64,000 nt of DNA from RUG12461 sp045661345 (GTDB lineage: Bacteria; Bacillota; Clostridia; Lachnospirales; Lachnospiraceae). Positions 1-8,827 of this stretch are shown piece after piece (position 1 is the first letter of the stretch; every line of letters starts with the position of its first letter). Made by a program: the position numbers and the translations under genes. Where the stretch lies: NCBI GenBank assembly GCA_045661345.1, contig JAZRFM010000013.1, forward strand, positions 1 through 64,000, written 5' to 3'. The notes beneath the pieces were generated by a model. It was not told the origin of the DNA. It did no database searches and saw only the letters and a list, made by a program, of their open reading frames with translations.

Positions 1-503
1 TGGCTTCTCTAAGCATTTGCGCCAGATTGCTTCCACCGTACGCAAACGGTACCAACGCGCCTTCCATGGCGCATGGTACCTGGATTCGCCATCCAGGCGA
101 ATCCTTGCTTAATAAGTGGCAAATGCTAAGAGAATCCAAGCCCCTCATGAACTGTTCGCTTACATTTCCATGCAACCTGCCATGCCGGATCGAAACGGTT
201 GTACGGCGGGAGAATCACTGTTACAAAGTCACAGACAGATTGCACGCCACGTGTCGCAAGCACATAAGTGTCTGCCTTGTGAGCGAGAATGTGATTCTTA
301 TCAGATTTCTCAATGCCTCGCAACGAGCACACAGGACGTGTGCGAGAGCGAGCATCTGCCATGGATGGCAGGTTGCGAGCGGTTGCGGAAATGGTCGATA
401 CCCTGGCAAATCTGATTAGAAGCACATCGAGCGAGCATTGCAGACCGTTGGGCTGGCGACACGTGGCGTGTAATCGTTCGGGCAGAGGGGAATAAACTAC
501 CGC
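1..503. repeat. Non-coding region dense in nested inverted repeats
   Basis: No credible gene is seen here; the short open frames lie on both strands of palindromic DNA and have no ribosome site. Arms 5-20 and 119-134 are inverted copies (15 of 16 match) and enclose two hairpins, 48-80 (ggtacc-ended arms) and 82-104 (9-bp arms ggattcgcc/ggcgaatcc). A second, larger structure has outer arms 238-261 and 452-475 (22 of 24 match), middle arms near 297-308 and 408-419, and inner hairpins 327-343 and 356-371. A 12-bp segment at 172-183 is also complementary to 365-376. The region may continue left of the window. It could be a non-autonomous mobile element or a large folded RNA; the sequence alone does not decide. 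Confidence 0.75.
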
Positions 504-1151
504 TCAACCATTCTTCCGCCCCTCCACGGCGATCCAGAACTCCCCATCTTTTGTGTGAAGAATTGTCTCCGCGAAGCCGGCTTCCCGAAACAGTTGGAGG
601 AACTCCTCCTTGCCCGGTACATTCATGCGATACTTCCGGATATTGTCCCGGATGTGAGGAGTCAAATCCTCTCTCTCATAGATCTCGGAGATCAGAAGGA
701 AGATGCCCCCCTCCACCAGGACGCGGCGCACCTCGGAAAGGGATTGCACCGGGTTTTCCCAGAAATAAAAGCTTTCCACCGTCACTGCCTTGGTAAAGGA
801 ATTGTTTGGATAGGGAAGGGACTGTACCGCACCGGAGCGGATTTCCATTTTTCCTGCCGAGATCAGATCCGCGTTGGTTTCCCTGGACAGTGCCACGGAA
901 GTCTCGGAATAATCCACTCCGAAAAACGTTCCTCCCGACGCCAGTTCGGATAGCCGCCGCAGAGTCGCGCCGCCGCCGCATCCGATGTCCAGGATTTTTT
1001 CTTCTCCGCTGTATTGCAGAAGACCAAGCCCCCATTCTGTCAGGTCGGCATGCTCCTCATTCATGTAATGGAGCATCTTCGCTCCCGCTGCCCCCTCCGG
1101 TTTCCCTGGATTTCCGGCATCCGTCAGTTCCGGTTGCGGTATCAGACTCAT
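504..1151 (-). CDS. Class I SAM-dependent methyltransferase
   Basis: Cytoplasmic protein of 215 residues with a Rossmann-type methyltransferase core. Motif I LDIGCGGG lies at residues 54-61, followed by the acidic GVDYS strand at 78-82 that would contact the ribose of S-adenosylmethionine. The C-terminal half has the usual strand pattern (AVTVESFYFW, then VEGGIFLL). This resembles the UbiE/Methyltransf_11 group, whose members methylate small molecules; the substrate cannot be read from the sequence. An aaaggagg ribosome site precedes the ATG. It lies 52 bp downstream of the glycogen debranching gene on the same strand and may be read through from it, but no functional link is evident. Confidence 0.85.
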   Translation of the reverse strand: MSLIPQPELTDAGNPGKPEGAAGAKMLHYMNEEHADLTEWGLGLLQYSGEEKILDIGCGGGATLRRLSELASGGTFFGVDYSETSVALSRETNADLISAGKMEIRSGAVQSLPYPNNSFTKAVTVESFYFWENPVQSLSEVRRVLVEGGIFLLISEIYEREDLTPHIRDNIRKYRMNVPGKEEFLQLFREAGFAETILHTKDGEFWIAVEGRKNG

Positions 1152-1203
1152 GGTTTTTTCCTCCTTTTTTCGACTCAGACGCTCCCACTCTCATGGAGAC
1201 CTC

Positions 1204-3291
1204 TCATTGGGCAATCAGGACTGCACTGCTGCGCGGACCAATCGAGAAAGCGGTCTGGTCTGGCAGTGCTTTCTCCTTCCCGGGTGTATAGGAAGCCCCG
1301 TAAGCCTCGCAGGAAAGATGCCACTGCTGTCCCTCCGGGATTTGCGGCAGCGTAAAGGTATGCTCCTCCCAGTGCGCGTTGATCACCACATAGAGGAAAC
1401 AATCCTTCTTTGTACCGAACTTTTCGTGATCCTCCGCGTACAAATACGCAAAGGTCAGGGTGGACGCGCCCTCGTCCAGCTGCCAGGGGGTAAGACCGTG
1501 GAATGAAAGCTCCGGATACCCGGTGCCGTTCCGTTCATATGCAAAGTCTGCGTTTCTCAGCACCGGATGAAGACAGCGCAGGGTAATGAGGTGCTTCACA
1601 TAGGAAAACAGCTCCTTTTCTTTTTGCAGATTTGACCAGTCCAGATAAGAGATCTCGTTGTCCTGACAATAGGCATTGTTGTTGCCGAACTGGGTATTAC
1701 AGAATTCATCCCCGGACAGGAGCATCGGAACACCTTTGCTGGTTAATAAAATCGTGAATAAATTTTTCATCTGGCGCCGCCGCAGTGCGTTGATCCCGGG
1801 ATCCTCTGTGTCTCCCTCCGCCCCGCAGTTCCAGCTGTGGTTGTCATTGCAGCCGTCGCGGTTGTCCTCCCCGTTTGCCTCGTTATGCTTTTCGTTGTAG
1901 CTCACGAGATCATACATGGAAAACCCGTCATGACAGGTGACAAAATTGATGGAGGCCGCCGCGCTCCGCCCCCCGTAAAGGTCACAAGACCCTTTGATCC
2001 GCCAGAAAAGCTCCGGCGCACATTCCCCCGTGCCCTTCACAAACTGCCGGACGCAGTCCCGGTATTTCCCGTTCCACTCCGACCACCGGTTCCAGGACGG
2101 AAAACTCCCCACCTGATACAGGCCCCCCGCATCCCATGCTTCCGCGATCAGAATGCTCCTGCCGAGCACGGCATCATGCGCCAGCAGATCGAGAAGCGGC
2201 GGCTCCACCATCGGTGCACCATCCTCATCCCGGGACAGAATGGACGCAAGATCGAACCGGAACCCGTCCACATGGTAGGAACTGACCCAATACCGGAGGC
2301 AGTCCAGAATAAAGAAGCGTACCACCGGGTTGTTGCAGTTCATGGTATTGCCGCAGCCGCTGAAATTATAGTACCATCCGTCCGGCGTCAGCAGATAATA
2401 GGTCCGGTTGTCGATGCCGCGGAAGGAGATGTAGGGTCCGTTTTCATTCCCCTCCGCCGTGTGATTGAACACCACGTCCAGGATCACTTCAATCCCGTTT
2501 TTGTGCAGCATCCGGATGGCATTTTTCAGCTCATCCGTCTCCATCCCGAAGGGTGCGGAGGCGGCATATCCGGCCTTCGGTGCGAAAAAGCCCACCGTGG
2601 AATAGCCCCAATAATGGTATAGCTTTTGCCCGTTTACTTCTCTCGCGTTTTCAAACTCATCAAAGGCAAAGATCGGCATCAGCTCCACGCAGTTGACGCC
2701 AAGCTCCTTGAGATAGGGAATCTTTTCCGTCAGTCCCGCGAAGGTTCCCTTGTATTTGACGCCGCTGGTGTCATGCCTGGTAAAGGACCGCACATGCAGT
2801 TCATAGATGATCAGGTCGCTGAGCGGGCGTTCCAGGGGCTTATCCCCCTGCCAGTCATAGTCCTCTCTGATAAACTGTCCCCGCTGCGGAAACGGATTCT
2901 CCGGGTCAAATTCCTTCCCCCAGACCGAGCGCCCGGAAACCGACTTGGCATAAGGATCCAGCAGGATCCTGTTTTTGTCATAGCGAAGTCCCACCCGGGG
3001 ATTATACTCCCCGTCAAAGCGGTACCCGTACTCCGTGGTCTCGACATTGATCCCGAATACCATCATCGTATAGACATCGCCGATCCTGAATTCCTCCGGG
3101 AAAGGGATCTCCACAAAGGGCTCCCTGCAGCCGTGGTGAAACAGCACCAGCGTGCAGCTTTTCGCCTCTTTGGAGAAAATACTGAAATTCACCCCCCGAT
3201 CCATTACGGTGGCACCAAAGGGAAACACCCGCCCGATCCGGTACTCCAGATCGCCGATCCGGTTGGTTGGAAACGTATCGATTAACTGCAT
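1204..3291 (-). CDS. glgX: Glycogen debranching enzyme (GlgX/isoamylase type, GH13)
   Basis: Hydrolyses alpha-1,6 branches of glycogen or limit dextrins in the cytoplasm, releasing linear maltooligosaccharides. The 695-residue protein has an N-terminal CBM48-like beta-sandwich (about 15-110) and a GH13 barrel. The conserved regions are DVVFNH at 272-277, the nucleophile region GFRFD (Asp347), the acid/base in LIAEAWD (Glu384) and the transition-state Asp in VTCHD (Asp455), followed by YNEKHNEANGEDNRDG, which is characteristic of GlgX/isoamylase proteins. Length fits the family. The start is supported by a ggaggcag site. It lies downstream of mtaB on the same strand; no other glycogen genes are in view. 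Confidence 0.93.
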   Translation of the reverse strand: MQLIDTFPTNRIGDLEYRIGRVFPFGATVMDRGVNFSIFSKEAKSCTLVLFHHGCREPFVEIPFPEEFRIGDVYTMMVFGINVETTEYGYRFDGEYNPRVGLRYDKNRILLDPYAKSVSGRSVWGKEFDPENPFPQRGQFIREDYDWQGDKPLERPLSDLIIYELHVRSFTRHDTSGVKYKGTFAGLTEKIPYLKELGVNCVELMPIFAFDEFENAREVNGQKLYHYWGYSTVGFFAPKAGYAASAPFGMETDELKNAIRMLHKNGIEVILDVVFNHTAEGNENGPYISFRGIDNRTYYLLTPDGWYYNFSGCGNTMNCNNPVVRFFILDCLRYWVSSYHVDGFRFDLASILSRDEDGAPMVEPPLLDLLAHDAVLGRSILIAEAWDAGGLYQVGSFPSWNRWSEWNGKYRDCVRQFVKGTGECAPELFWRIKGSCDLYGGRSAAASINFVTCHDGFSMYDLVSYNEKHNEANGEDNRDGCNDNHSWNCGAEGDTEDPGINALRRRQMKNLFTILLTSKGVPMLLSGDEFCNTQFGNNNAYCQDNEISYLDWSNLQKEKELFSYVKHLITLRCLHPVLRNADFAYERNGTGYPELSFHGLTPWQLDEGASTLTFAYLYAEDHEKFGTKKDCFLYVVINAHWEEHTFTLPQIPEGQQWHLSCEAYGASYTPGKEKALPDQTAFSIGPRSSAVLIAQ

Positions 3292-3352
3292 ATGCCCTGC
3301 CTCCGTCAGTCAGTTCCTTCAGGAAAGACTGATCAGCCTTTCCCGAAAGCGC

Positions 3353-4609
3353 TCACATAAAAATAAGCTCCTCCCCTGCGATGCCGCGGACAAAGGTATT
3401 CGTTTCCCTGCCCTCCGCCGTCACCGCGAGCTTCACATATTCCTTTGTATAGCCGGTGAAATACCGCTTGCCGTCGCAGAGCACCGACTCCTCCAGCAGA
3501 ATCTCTTCTTCCTTCCCCCGGTAGTATGCGCGAAACGCCTTGGCCTGGGATGCGGTCAGGTCCAAAAGGACTGCACTCCGCTCCTTCTTGATTTCCTCCG
3601 GCACCTGATGATCCATCTTCGCCGCTCTCGTTCCGCTCCTGCGGCTGTAGGGAAAAACATGAATCTCGTAAAGGGACTGCTCCCGCAAAAAGGAGACGGT
3701 TTCGGCAAATTCTCCCTCCGTTTCCCCGGGGAATCCCACGATCACATCCGTCGTCAGCGCCGGATGCGTGAATGCAGAACGCAAAAGCGTACAGGTTTGC
3801 CTGTATTCATCCGGAGTATAATGACGGTTCATCCGGGCGAGGGTCGCTTCGCATCCGCTCTGGAGAGAGAGGTGAAAATGGGGGCAAAAGCTCTCGACCC
3901 GGGTCAGTCCCTGCAAAAAGTCCTCTGTAATAATGCGCGGCTCCAGGGAGCCGAGGCGGATCCGCCTGACACCGGGGATTTTGTCCACACTTTCGATGAG
4001 AGAAAGCAGCGTATCTCCCGTATCTTTTCCGTAGGAGCTTAAATGAATGCCCGTCAGAACAAACTCTTGAAAGCCGTTTTCAGACAGTCCCCGGATCTCC
4101 TCCAGAATTTCTGTTTTGTCCCGGCTTTGACTCTTTCCCCTGGCATAGGGAATCAGGCAGTAAGCGCAATACATCTCGCACCCGTCCTGTACCTTAATAA
4201 ACGCCCGTGTATGCATGGCCGGCCGGCACAGCAGCCGGATCAGGTCGTTTTTTTCCGAGTTTTTGATGGCGATATCACAGAGTCCGCTTTCCACGAGATC
4301 GCTCTTTGCCGTGTCTACAAAGCATCCCGCCGCCACGATCTGCGCAGAGGGGTTTAATCTCCTGGCACGCCGCAGCATCTGTCTGGATTTTTTATCCGCA
4401 ATGTTGGTCACGGTGCAGGTGTTTACCACGTAGACATCCGCTTTCTCCGTAAAGGGTACGATCCGGTAGCCCTCTGTTTCCAGAAGCTCCCGCAGGGCTT
4501 CCGTCTCATATGCGTTGACCTTGCAGCCCAGGTTATGAAGCGCCGCTGTCTTTTCTTCCCCGGTTTTTTCTAATTTGACTTTTCCGTTGTTTTTTTGTAC
4601 GATGGGCAT
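3353..4609 (-). CDS. mtaB: tRNA ms2t6A37 methylthiotransferase MtaB
   Basis: Radical-SAM enzyme that adds a methylthio group to t6A at position 37 of ANN-decoding tRNAs. It has 418 residues. The N-terminal MTTase domain carries the three auxiliary cluster cysteines C29, C65 and C96. The radical SAM motif CEMYCAYC gives C144, C148 and C151, and a TRAM-like C-terminal region follows. The phrases LHNLGCKVN and ADVYVVNTCTVTN match MtaB rather than MiaB. In Bacillus, mtaB follows rsmE at the end of the dnaK cluster; here it lies about 5.5 kb from rsmE in the opposite orientation. The start lacks an obvious Shine-Dalgarno, so the exact N-terminus is uncertain. Confidence 0.92.
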   Translation of the reverse strand: MPIVQKNNGKVKLEKTGEEKTAALHNLGCKVNAYETEALRELLETEGYRIVPFTEKADVYVVNTCTVTNIADKKSRQMLRRARRLNPSAQIVAAGCFVDTAKSDLVESGLCDIAIKNSEKNDLIRLLCRPAMHTRAFIKVQDGCEMYCAYCLIPYARGKSQSRDKTEILEEIRGLSENGFQEFVLTGIHLSSYGKDTGDTLLSLIESVDKIPGVRRIRLGSLEPRIITEDFLQGLTRVESFCPHFHLSLQSGCEATLARMNRHYTPDEYRQTCTLLRSAFTHPALTTDVIVGFPGETEGEFAETVSFLREQSLYEIHVFPYSRRSGTRAAKMDHQVPEEIKKERSAVLLDLTASQAKAFRAYYRGKEEEILLEESVLCDGKRYFTGYTKEYVKLAVTAEGRETNTFVRGIAGEELIFM

Positions 4610-4641
4610 AGTTTCACAAGTACCATTTTCAGGAGGTTTTT

Positions 4642-4890
4642 ATGAAGACAGTTCAAATATCCCTTAATTCCATCGATAAGGTAAAGAGTTTTGTCAATGC
4701 AATCAGCACCTTTGATTTTGACTTTGATTTGGTATCCGGCAGATATGTCATTGATGCGAAATCCATCATGGGCATCTTCTCTCTGGATCTCAGCAAACCC
4801 ATCGACTTAAACATCCACTCCGAGGCAGACGAAGACGCCGTTATGGAAGCCATCAAACCATATCTCGTGGAGGTCTCCGCCGAGGGCTGA
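4642..4890 (+). CDS. HPr-like protein lacking the phosphorylatable histidine
   Basis: An 82-residue HPr-fold protein. The segment around Ser41 (AKSIMGIFSLDL, residues 39-50) matches the HPr region bearing regulatory Ser46, and the preceding GRYVIDAK is also HPr-like. The position of catalytic His15 is occupied by the IDKVKSF stretch and no histidine is nearby, so the protein cannot relay PTS phosphate in the usual way. A regulatory role like that of Bacillus Crh is possible but is inference. An excellent aggagg site precedes the ATG. It is transcribed alone, divergently from mtaB. Confidence 0.82.
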   Translation: MKTVQISLNSIDKVKSFVNAISTFDFDFDLVSGRYVIDAKSIMGIFSLDLSKPIDLNIHSEADEDAVMEAIKPYLVEVSAEG

Positions 4891-4928
4891 TCTTTTCCGG
4901 CGGTCACATCTTTGATATCTGTGCGGTC

Positions 4929-5594
4929 TTACCGGTTCCTTAAGTTTGTGACGAGGTCATACAACAGGGAACCGGTTTTTCCTTGTGCAGGGTACTCTTC
5001 CTTTCTCACCTCCAGGATCACATAACCGCAGCAATTAACGATCTTTGTCCCGTCTGCATGAACACGCTCTCTGACAAAATGTCCGTATTCCTTATGGACA
5101 TGTCCGTGCAGATGATATTTCGGATGATACCGCCTGATCAGCTCATTAAAGCCCGCAAACCCCTGATGCGCAACATCCTCCAGATCTCCGTATCCCTTCG
5201 CCGGGGCGTGAGTGATCAGGATATCAAAGCCCCTCGTCATCTCCGCAGTAGGCCGGATCTTCCGGATACGGGTCGCCATCTGGCGTTCCGTGTACATATC
5301 AATCCCGTCCCGGTACCGCATACTGCCGCCAAGCCCCATAATCCGCAGTCCGTGAAAATTAAAGATCCTGTCCTCGATACACACGCACCCCTCCGGTGTA
5401 TGCCCGGTGTATCCCTCATCATGATTGCCCCTGACATACAGGAGCTCCGCATTCAGCATGGTGCGCAAAAACTCCAGATAATGCGTATGCAGATCCCCGC
5501 AGGAAAGGATCAGATCAATCTCCCCCAGACGATCCCTGTCAAAGTAATCCCATAATGCCTTTTCTTCATGATCCGCGACTGCCAGAATCCGCAT
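4929..5594 (-). CDS. Calcineurin-like metallophosphoesterase
   Basis: Cytoplasmic two-metal phosphoesterase of about 221 residues. The metal-ligand motifs appear in order: VADHE near the N-terminus (the usual DxH appears as ADHE), LSCGDLH, RGNHD, THAP near the middle and HGHVH near the end. Related small proteins act on phosphodiesters; the substrate is unknown. An ATG 18 nt upstream (5612) is also possible, but the internal ATG at 5594 follows a G-rich site and gives the usual MRILAV start. It follows the BMP-domain gene by 36 bp and probably shares its transcript with nifS and thiI. Confidence 0.82.
   Translation of the reverse strand: MRILAVADHEEKALWDYFDRDRLGEIDLILSCGDLHTHYLEFLRTMLNAELLYVRGNHDEGYTGHTPEGCVCIEDRIFNFHGLRIMGLGGSMRYRDGIDMYTERQMATRIRKIRPTAEMTRGFDILITHAPAKGYGDLEDVAHQGFAGFNELIRRYHPKYHLHGHVHKEYGHFVRERVHADGTKIVNCCGYVILEVRKEEYPAQGKTGSLLYDLVTNLRNR
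4931..4980 (+). terminator. Probable terminator of the HPr-like gene
   Basis: The arms accggttcc (4931-4939) and ggaaccggt (4968-4976) are exactly complementary and run into a T-run on the plus strand. The loop is long (about 28 nt) and the element lies inside the 3' end of the convergent phosphoesterase gene, which lowers confidence. Confidence 0.5.
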
Positions 5595-5630
5595 TGCATC
5601 CCCCGTTGGCATTGTTTTCCGATCTCTCTG

Positions 5631-7625
5631 TTACGACGCAGTTCCCCCGGACAGATCCAGTCCGCTGATCCGTACCGCGTTTTTCCCCGCATCCGTCAGT
5701 TTCTCCGCCGGCGGCACTTCGCCCGTCACATTGTCGTTCAGCCAGTTCATGGTGATCATTTCTTCATTCGTCAGCGGTCCCGCATCGATGGCATGCATCA
5801 CACCTTCCCTGCTCCTTAATTCCCCGTCAAAAGGATGAAAGGTGTTGTTGATCAGTGCCCGCCGGTAGATGTCGATCATTTTCTGCGAATAATAGGAAAG
5901 ATTCTGGGACAGGATCACGTCGATCACGCCGGATGACATGCCCCACCAGTAGTTGAGCGTCGTGCCGGCCTTCGGTGCATCCTCCTTGTCATAGCTGCCG
6001 TTCAGGATGCTGCGCACAATCAGCTCGTAATATCTTCCCCAATCCCAGACAGGCATCGCCAGATTGTGTACCCCGTTATCCTCATCAATCCGGTAAAGAC
6101 CATAGTCACGTGATTTCGCGGAGGGCTTGATGAGATCCGGTCCGGAAATCATCCGGGCGCCTTTTGACGTCAGTTCTTCCTTCCAGTCCCCATCCTTCAG
6201 CGATGTCCAGGTCACAAAAACCTCCGCCTTCGGATCCGCCATGGCGGCGCCGATTGCAAAGGCGTTGATTCTGGATATCGCCCCGAAGATGGGGTAATCC
6301 GCCACATAACCGATCTTGTGGTTCTCCGATAAAGACCCTGCCAGCACACCCATCAGAAATTTCGCCTCGTGCATCCTGCCGTAATAGGTGCGTACCGCCC
6401 CGTGAGACAGATTGATGGAGCAGTTCATAAACCGCACCTGCGGAAAATGGACGGCTGCCCGCATCGTCTCCTCGATCTGCGTGGGAGAGGTGGTGAAAAT
6501 GAGCTCCGCACCGCCCTCCACGGCTTTGTCGATGGCGTCACGGATCTCGGCTTCCTCCAGACAATGCGGCACCGCTTCCGTGACTACCACGCCCTCATAC
6601 AGCTCCTGCAGATGGTTTCTCCCCAGTTCATGTCCGTAAAACCAGCTGGACTCCTCCGGGGAGGTTTCATACAGGAAAACCGCCTTCAGAGGCTTTTTTT
6701 CGGAATAGAGCTTCGGTGTAATCAGGTTGGACAGCATCGTCCCCCCCTCTTTCACATGGGGGGTTACCTGGATCTGCAGTGCATTCTCATTGGATTGAAT
6801 TTCAAACTCCGTCCGGAGTTTTTCGATCCGCTTCTCCACCAACTCCTTCCCGGCCGTCAGAGGATCCTCCCTGTAGTAATAGGAAAGGTAGACCAGAAAG
6901 GCTTCCGAGGGTGTCAGCTTCTGCTTCTCTCCGTATCTGGCATTGTAGGCATCCGAAAAAACAGCAAAGGCGTAGGAGAGTTCCCTGACCAGATCTTCGT
7001 CCCATGGATTATTTAAATCCTGATTTAAAAGTTCAGCCAATCGCTGATAACTTCCTTCTTTCGTAAAGATGATCTCATAAAGAGGCGCACAGCGGAAGAA
7101 CCGGTCAAATTCAAAGTAAGCGTTGACCAGCTCCTCATCTTCGTTTTTTGGCATCACGCGGGTGATGTCGGCAAGGATCATGGGCATCTTGAGGTATTTC
7201 AGCACAGAGACCCGTTTGTTTCCCTCCAGCACATAAAAGTTCCAGAGATATTCGTATACCTTCACCGCATCCCGGATTCCCTCCGTCTCCTGCGCGCCCA
7301 GCAGTGTCAGCCACTTGAGGGCAAACTCACTGTCATCATCCAGAATCGGCATGAAATTGCAGGCAAAGGCTTCCTGACGTCCCCTGGTTTTCGTCCCCAC
7401 AACCTGTGAAAGGGAAATCTCCATGATCCCGATGGGAACACCCACGTCGGAATTGCCGCCGGGGAAAAACTCTTCCAATGCCGGAAGATACGGATACTGT
7501 CCGTTCGCCACCGCTTTCCGGTATGCCTTTTCTCCCTGTTTCCTCGCCGCAGCATATTCTGTGCTACGGCCTTTTAATGATGGTATGATCTTCGGGCTGT
7601 CCGACAGATAATCATCCATTGCCAT
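5631..7625 (-). CDS. BMP-family binding-domain protein with ParB-like N-terminal region, no signal peptide
   Basis: About 664 residues. The N-terminal part contains VLEGNKRVSVLKYL (about 132-145), which resembles the ParB/sulfiredoxin-like GN(H/K)RV signature. From about residue 312 onward it resembles the basic membrane protein (Med/PnrA, BMP) substrate-binding fold, with phrases such as LIFTTSP, GVLAGSLSENHKIGYVADYP and MPVWDWGRYYELI. BMP proteins are normally exported lipoproteins that bind nucleosides; this one has no signal sequence or lipobox and should be cytoplasmic. The start at 7625 is set by an aaaggagc site; a longer frame to 7778 would overlap thiI and is unlikely. It lies 11 bp after thiI. 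Its function is not known to me. Confidence 0.78.
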   Translation of the reverse strand: MAMDDYLSDSPKIIPSLKGRSTEYAAARKQGEKAYRKAVANGQYPYLPALEEFFPGGNSDVGVPIGIMEISLSQVVGTKTRGRQEAFACNFMPILDDDSEFALKWLTLLGAQETEGIRDAVKVYEYLWNFYVLEGNKRVSVLKYLKMPMILADITRVMPKNEDEELVNAYFEFDRFFRCAPLYEIIFTKEGSYQRLAELLNQDLNNPWDEDLVRELSYAFAVFSDAYNARYGEKQKLTPSEAFLVYLSYYYREDPLTAGKELVEKRIEKLRTEFEIQSNENALQIQVTPHVKEGGTMLSNLITPKLYSEKKPLKAVFLYETSPEESSWFYGHELGRNHLQELYEGVVVTEAVPHCLEEAEIRDAIDKAVEGGAELIFTTSPTQIEETMRAAVHFPQVRFMNCSINLSHGAVRTYYGRMHEAKFLMGVLAGSLSENHKIGYVADYPIFGAISRINAFAIGAAMADPKAEVFVTWTSLKDGDWKEELTSKGARMISGPDLIKPSAKSRDYGLYRIDEDNGVHNLAMPVWDWGRYYELIVRSILNGSYDKEDAPKAGTTLNYWWGMSSGVIDVILSQNLSYYSQKMIDIYRRALINNTFHPFDGELRSREGVMHAIDAGPLTNEEMITMNWLNDNVTGEVPPAEKLTDAGKNAVRISGLDLSGGTAS

Positions 7626-7636
7626 AAAACGCTCCT

Positions 7637-8815
7637 TTAAATCTCCACAATTTCCACTTCCGATAATGCCTTTTCCACCAGATCCTCCACAATCCCGGCC
7701 AGCTTCTGCTCCGACAGGAGGATCCGCTCCAGCCGGGGCTTCGTCACGGGGTGCTTCGCCACAAAGATTGTGCAGCAATCCTCGTAAGGCAGAATGGAGG
7801 TCTCATATGTCCCGATCTTTTCGGACAGATGCACGATATCCTGTTTGTCAAAGGCGATGAGCGGCCGGTACACGGGTAATGCCGCAGCATCATCCGTACA
7901 GAGCAGCGCCTGCATGGTCTGGCTTGCCACCTGGCCGATGGACTCCCCCGTGACCAGACCGAGGCACCCCTCCTCTTTCGCAAAATGCTCCGCGATCTGC
8001 ATCATAAAACGCCGCATGATAATGGTCAGTTCGTCATGGGGACAATGCTCGTAGATCGCCAGCTGAATGTCCGTAAAGTTCACGACAAAGAGCTTCATGG
8101 GGCCGGTATAGTCCGAAATGATCTTCGCCAGGTCAATGACCTTCTGCTTCGCGCGGTCACTCGTATAGGGCGGTGCATGAAAGTAAACCGCCTCGATCTT
8201 CACACCCCGCTTTGCCGTCATGTATCCCGCCACGGGGCTGTCGATCCCGCCGGACAGCAGCAGCATGGCCTTCCCCGAAGTCCCTACCGGCATCCCGCAG
8301 GGACCTTCGATCTCCTGGGAATAGATGCTGATCTCGTTACGGATCTCCACATGAATCCGTACTGCGGGCTTATGCACATCCACATGGGTCTCCGGAAAGG
8401 CAGTAAGGATCCGTTCTCCGAGATCCGCGTTCACCTCCATTGACGGCTTCGGATAATTCTTTCTCGCGCGTCTGGTCTCCACCTTGAAGGTGAACTCCTT
8501 CTTTTCGTAAGTCTCCTCAATATGTGTGAGAACCGCACTGGCCAGCGCTTCAAAGCCCTCGTCCGGAATCACCTTCACCGGGCAGAAGCGGACGATGCCA
8601 AACACCCTCGAAAGCGCCTCCACTGCGCTGTCATAGTCGTAATCCCCCTCTGCTTCGACAAAGATCCGCCCGTCCGTTTTCCGCACATGAAACGTCCCCT
8701 CCACATCCTTCAATGCGAACCGGACCTGATTCACCAGGGCGTCCTCAAAGAGATACCGGTTCTTTCCCTTGATCCCGATCTCTCCGTACTTGATTAAAAA
8801 GGATTGATTTCTCAT
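7637..8815 (-). CDS. thiI: tRNA uridine 4-sulfurtransferase ThiI
   Basis: Activates U8 of tRNA with ATP and transfers sulfur to form 4-thiouridine; in some bacteria it also feeds thiazole synthesis. The 392-residue protein has an N-terminal ferredoxin-like and THUMP region (about 1-165) and a PP-loop ATPase domain with SGGIDSP at 188-194. It lacks the C-terminal rhodanese domain of E. coli ThiI, which is normal for Firmicutes. It lies 12 bp downstream of a cysteine desulfurase that presumably supplies the persulfide sulfur, the standard pairing in Firmicutes. Confidence 0.95.
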   Translation of the reverse strand: MRNQSFLIKYGEIGIKGKNRYLFEDALVNQVRFALKDVEGTFHVRKTDGRIFVEAEGDYDYDSAVEALSRVFGIVRFCPVKVIPDEGFEALASAVLTHIEETYEKKEFTFKVETRRARKNYPKPSMEVNADLGERILTAFPETHVDVHKPAVRIHVEIRNEISIYSQEIEGPCGMPVGTSGKAMLLLSGGIDSPVAGYMTAKRGVKIEAVYFHAPPYTSDRAKQKVIDLAKIISDYTGPMKLFVVNFTDIQLAIYEHCPHDELTIIMRRFMMQIAEHFAKEEGCLGLVTGESIGQVASQTMQALLCTDDAAALPVYRPLIAFDKQDIVHLSEKIGTYETSILPYEDCCTIFVAKHPVTKPRLERILLSEQKLAGIVEDLVEKALSEVEIVEI

Positions 8816-8827
8816 ACTTCTGATCTC

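Noticed and set aside
27..425. Overlapping open frames of 62-130 codons on both strands
   Set aside because: They run through perfect palindromes, have no ribosome sites and no recognisable protein features.
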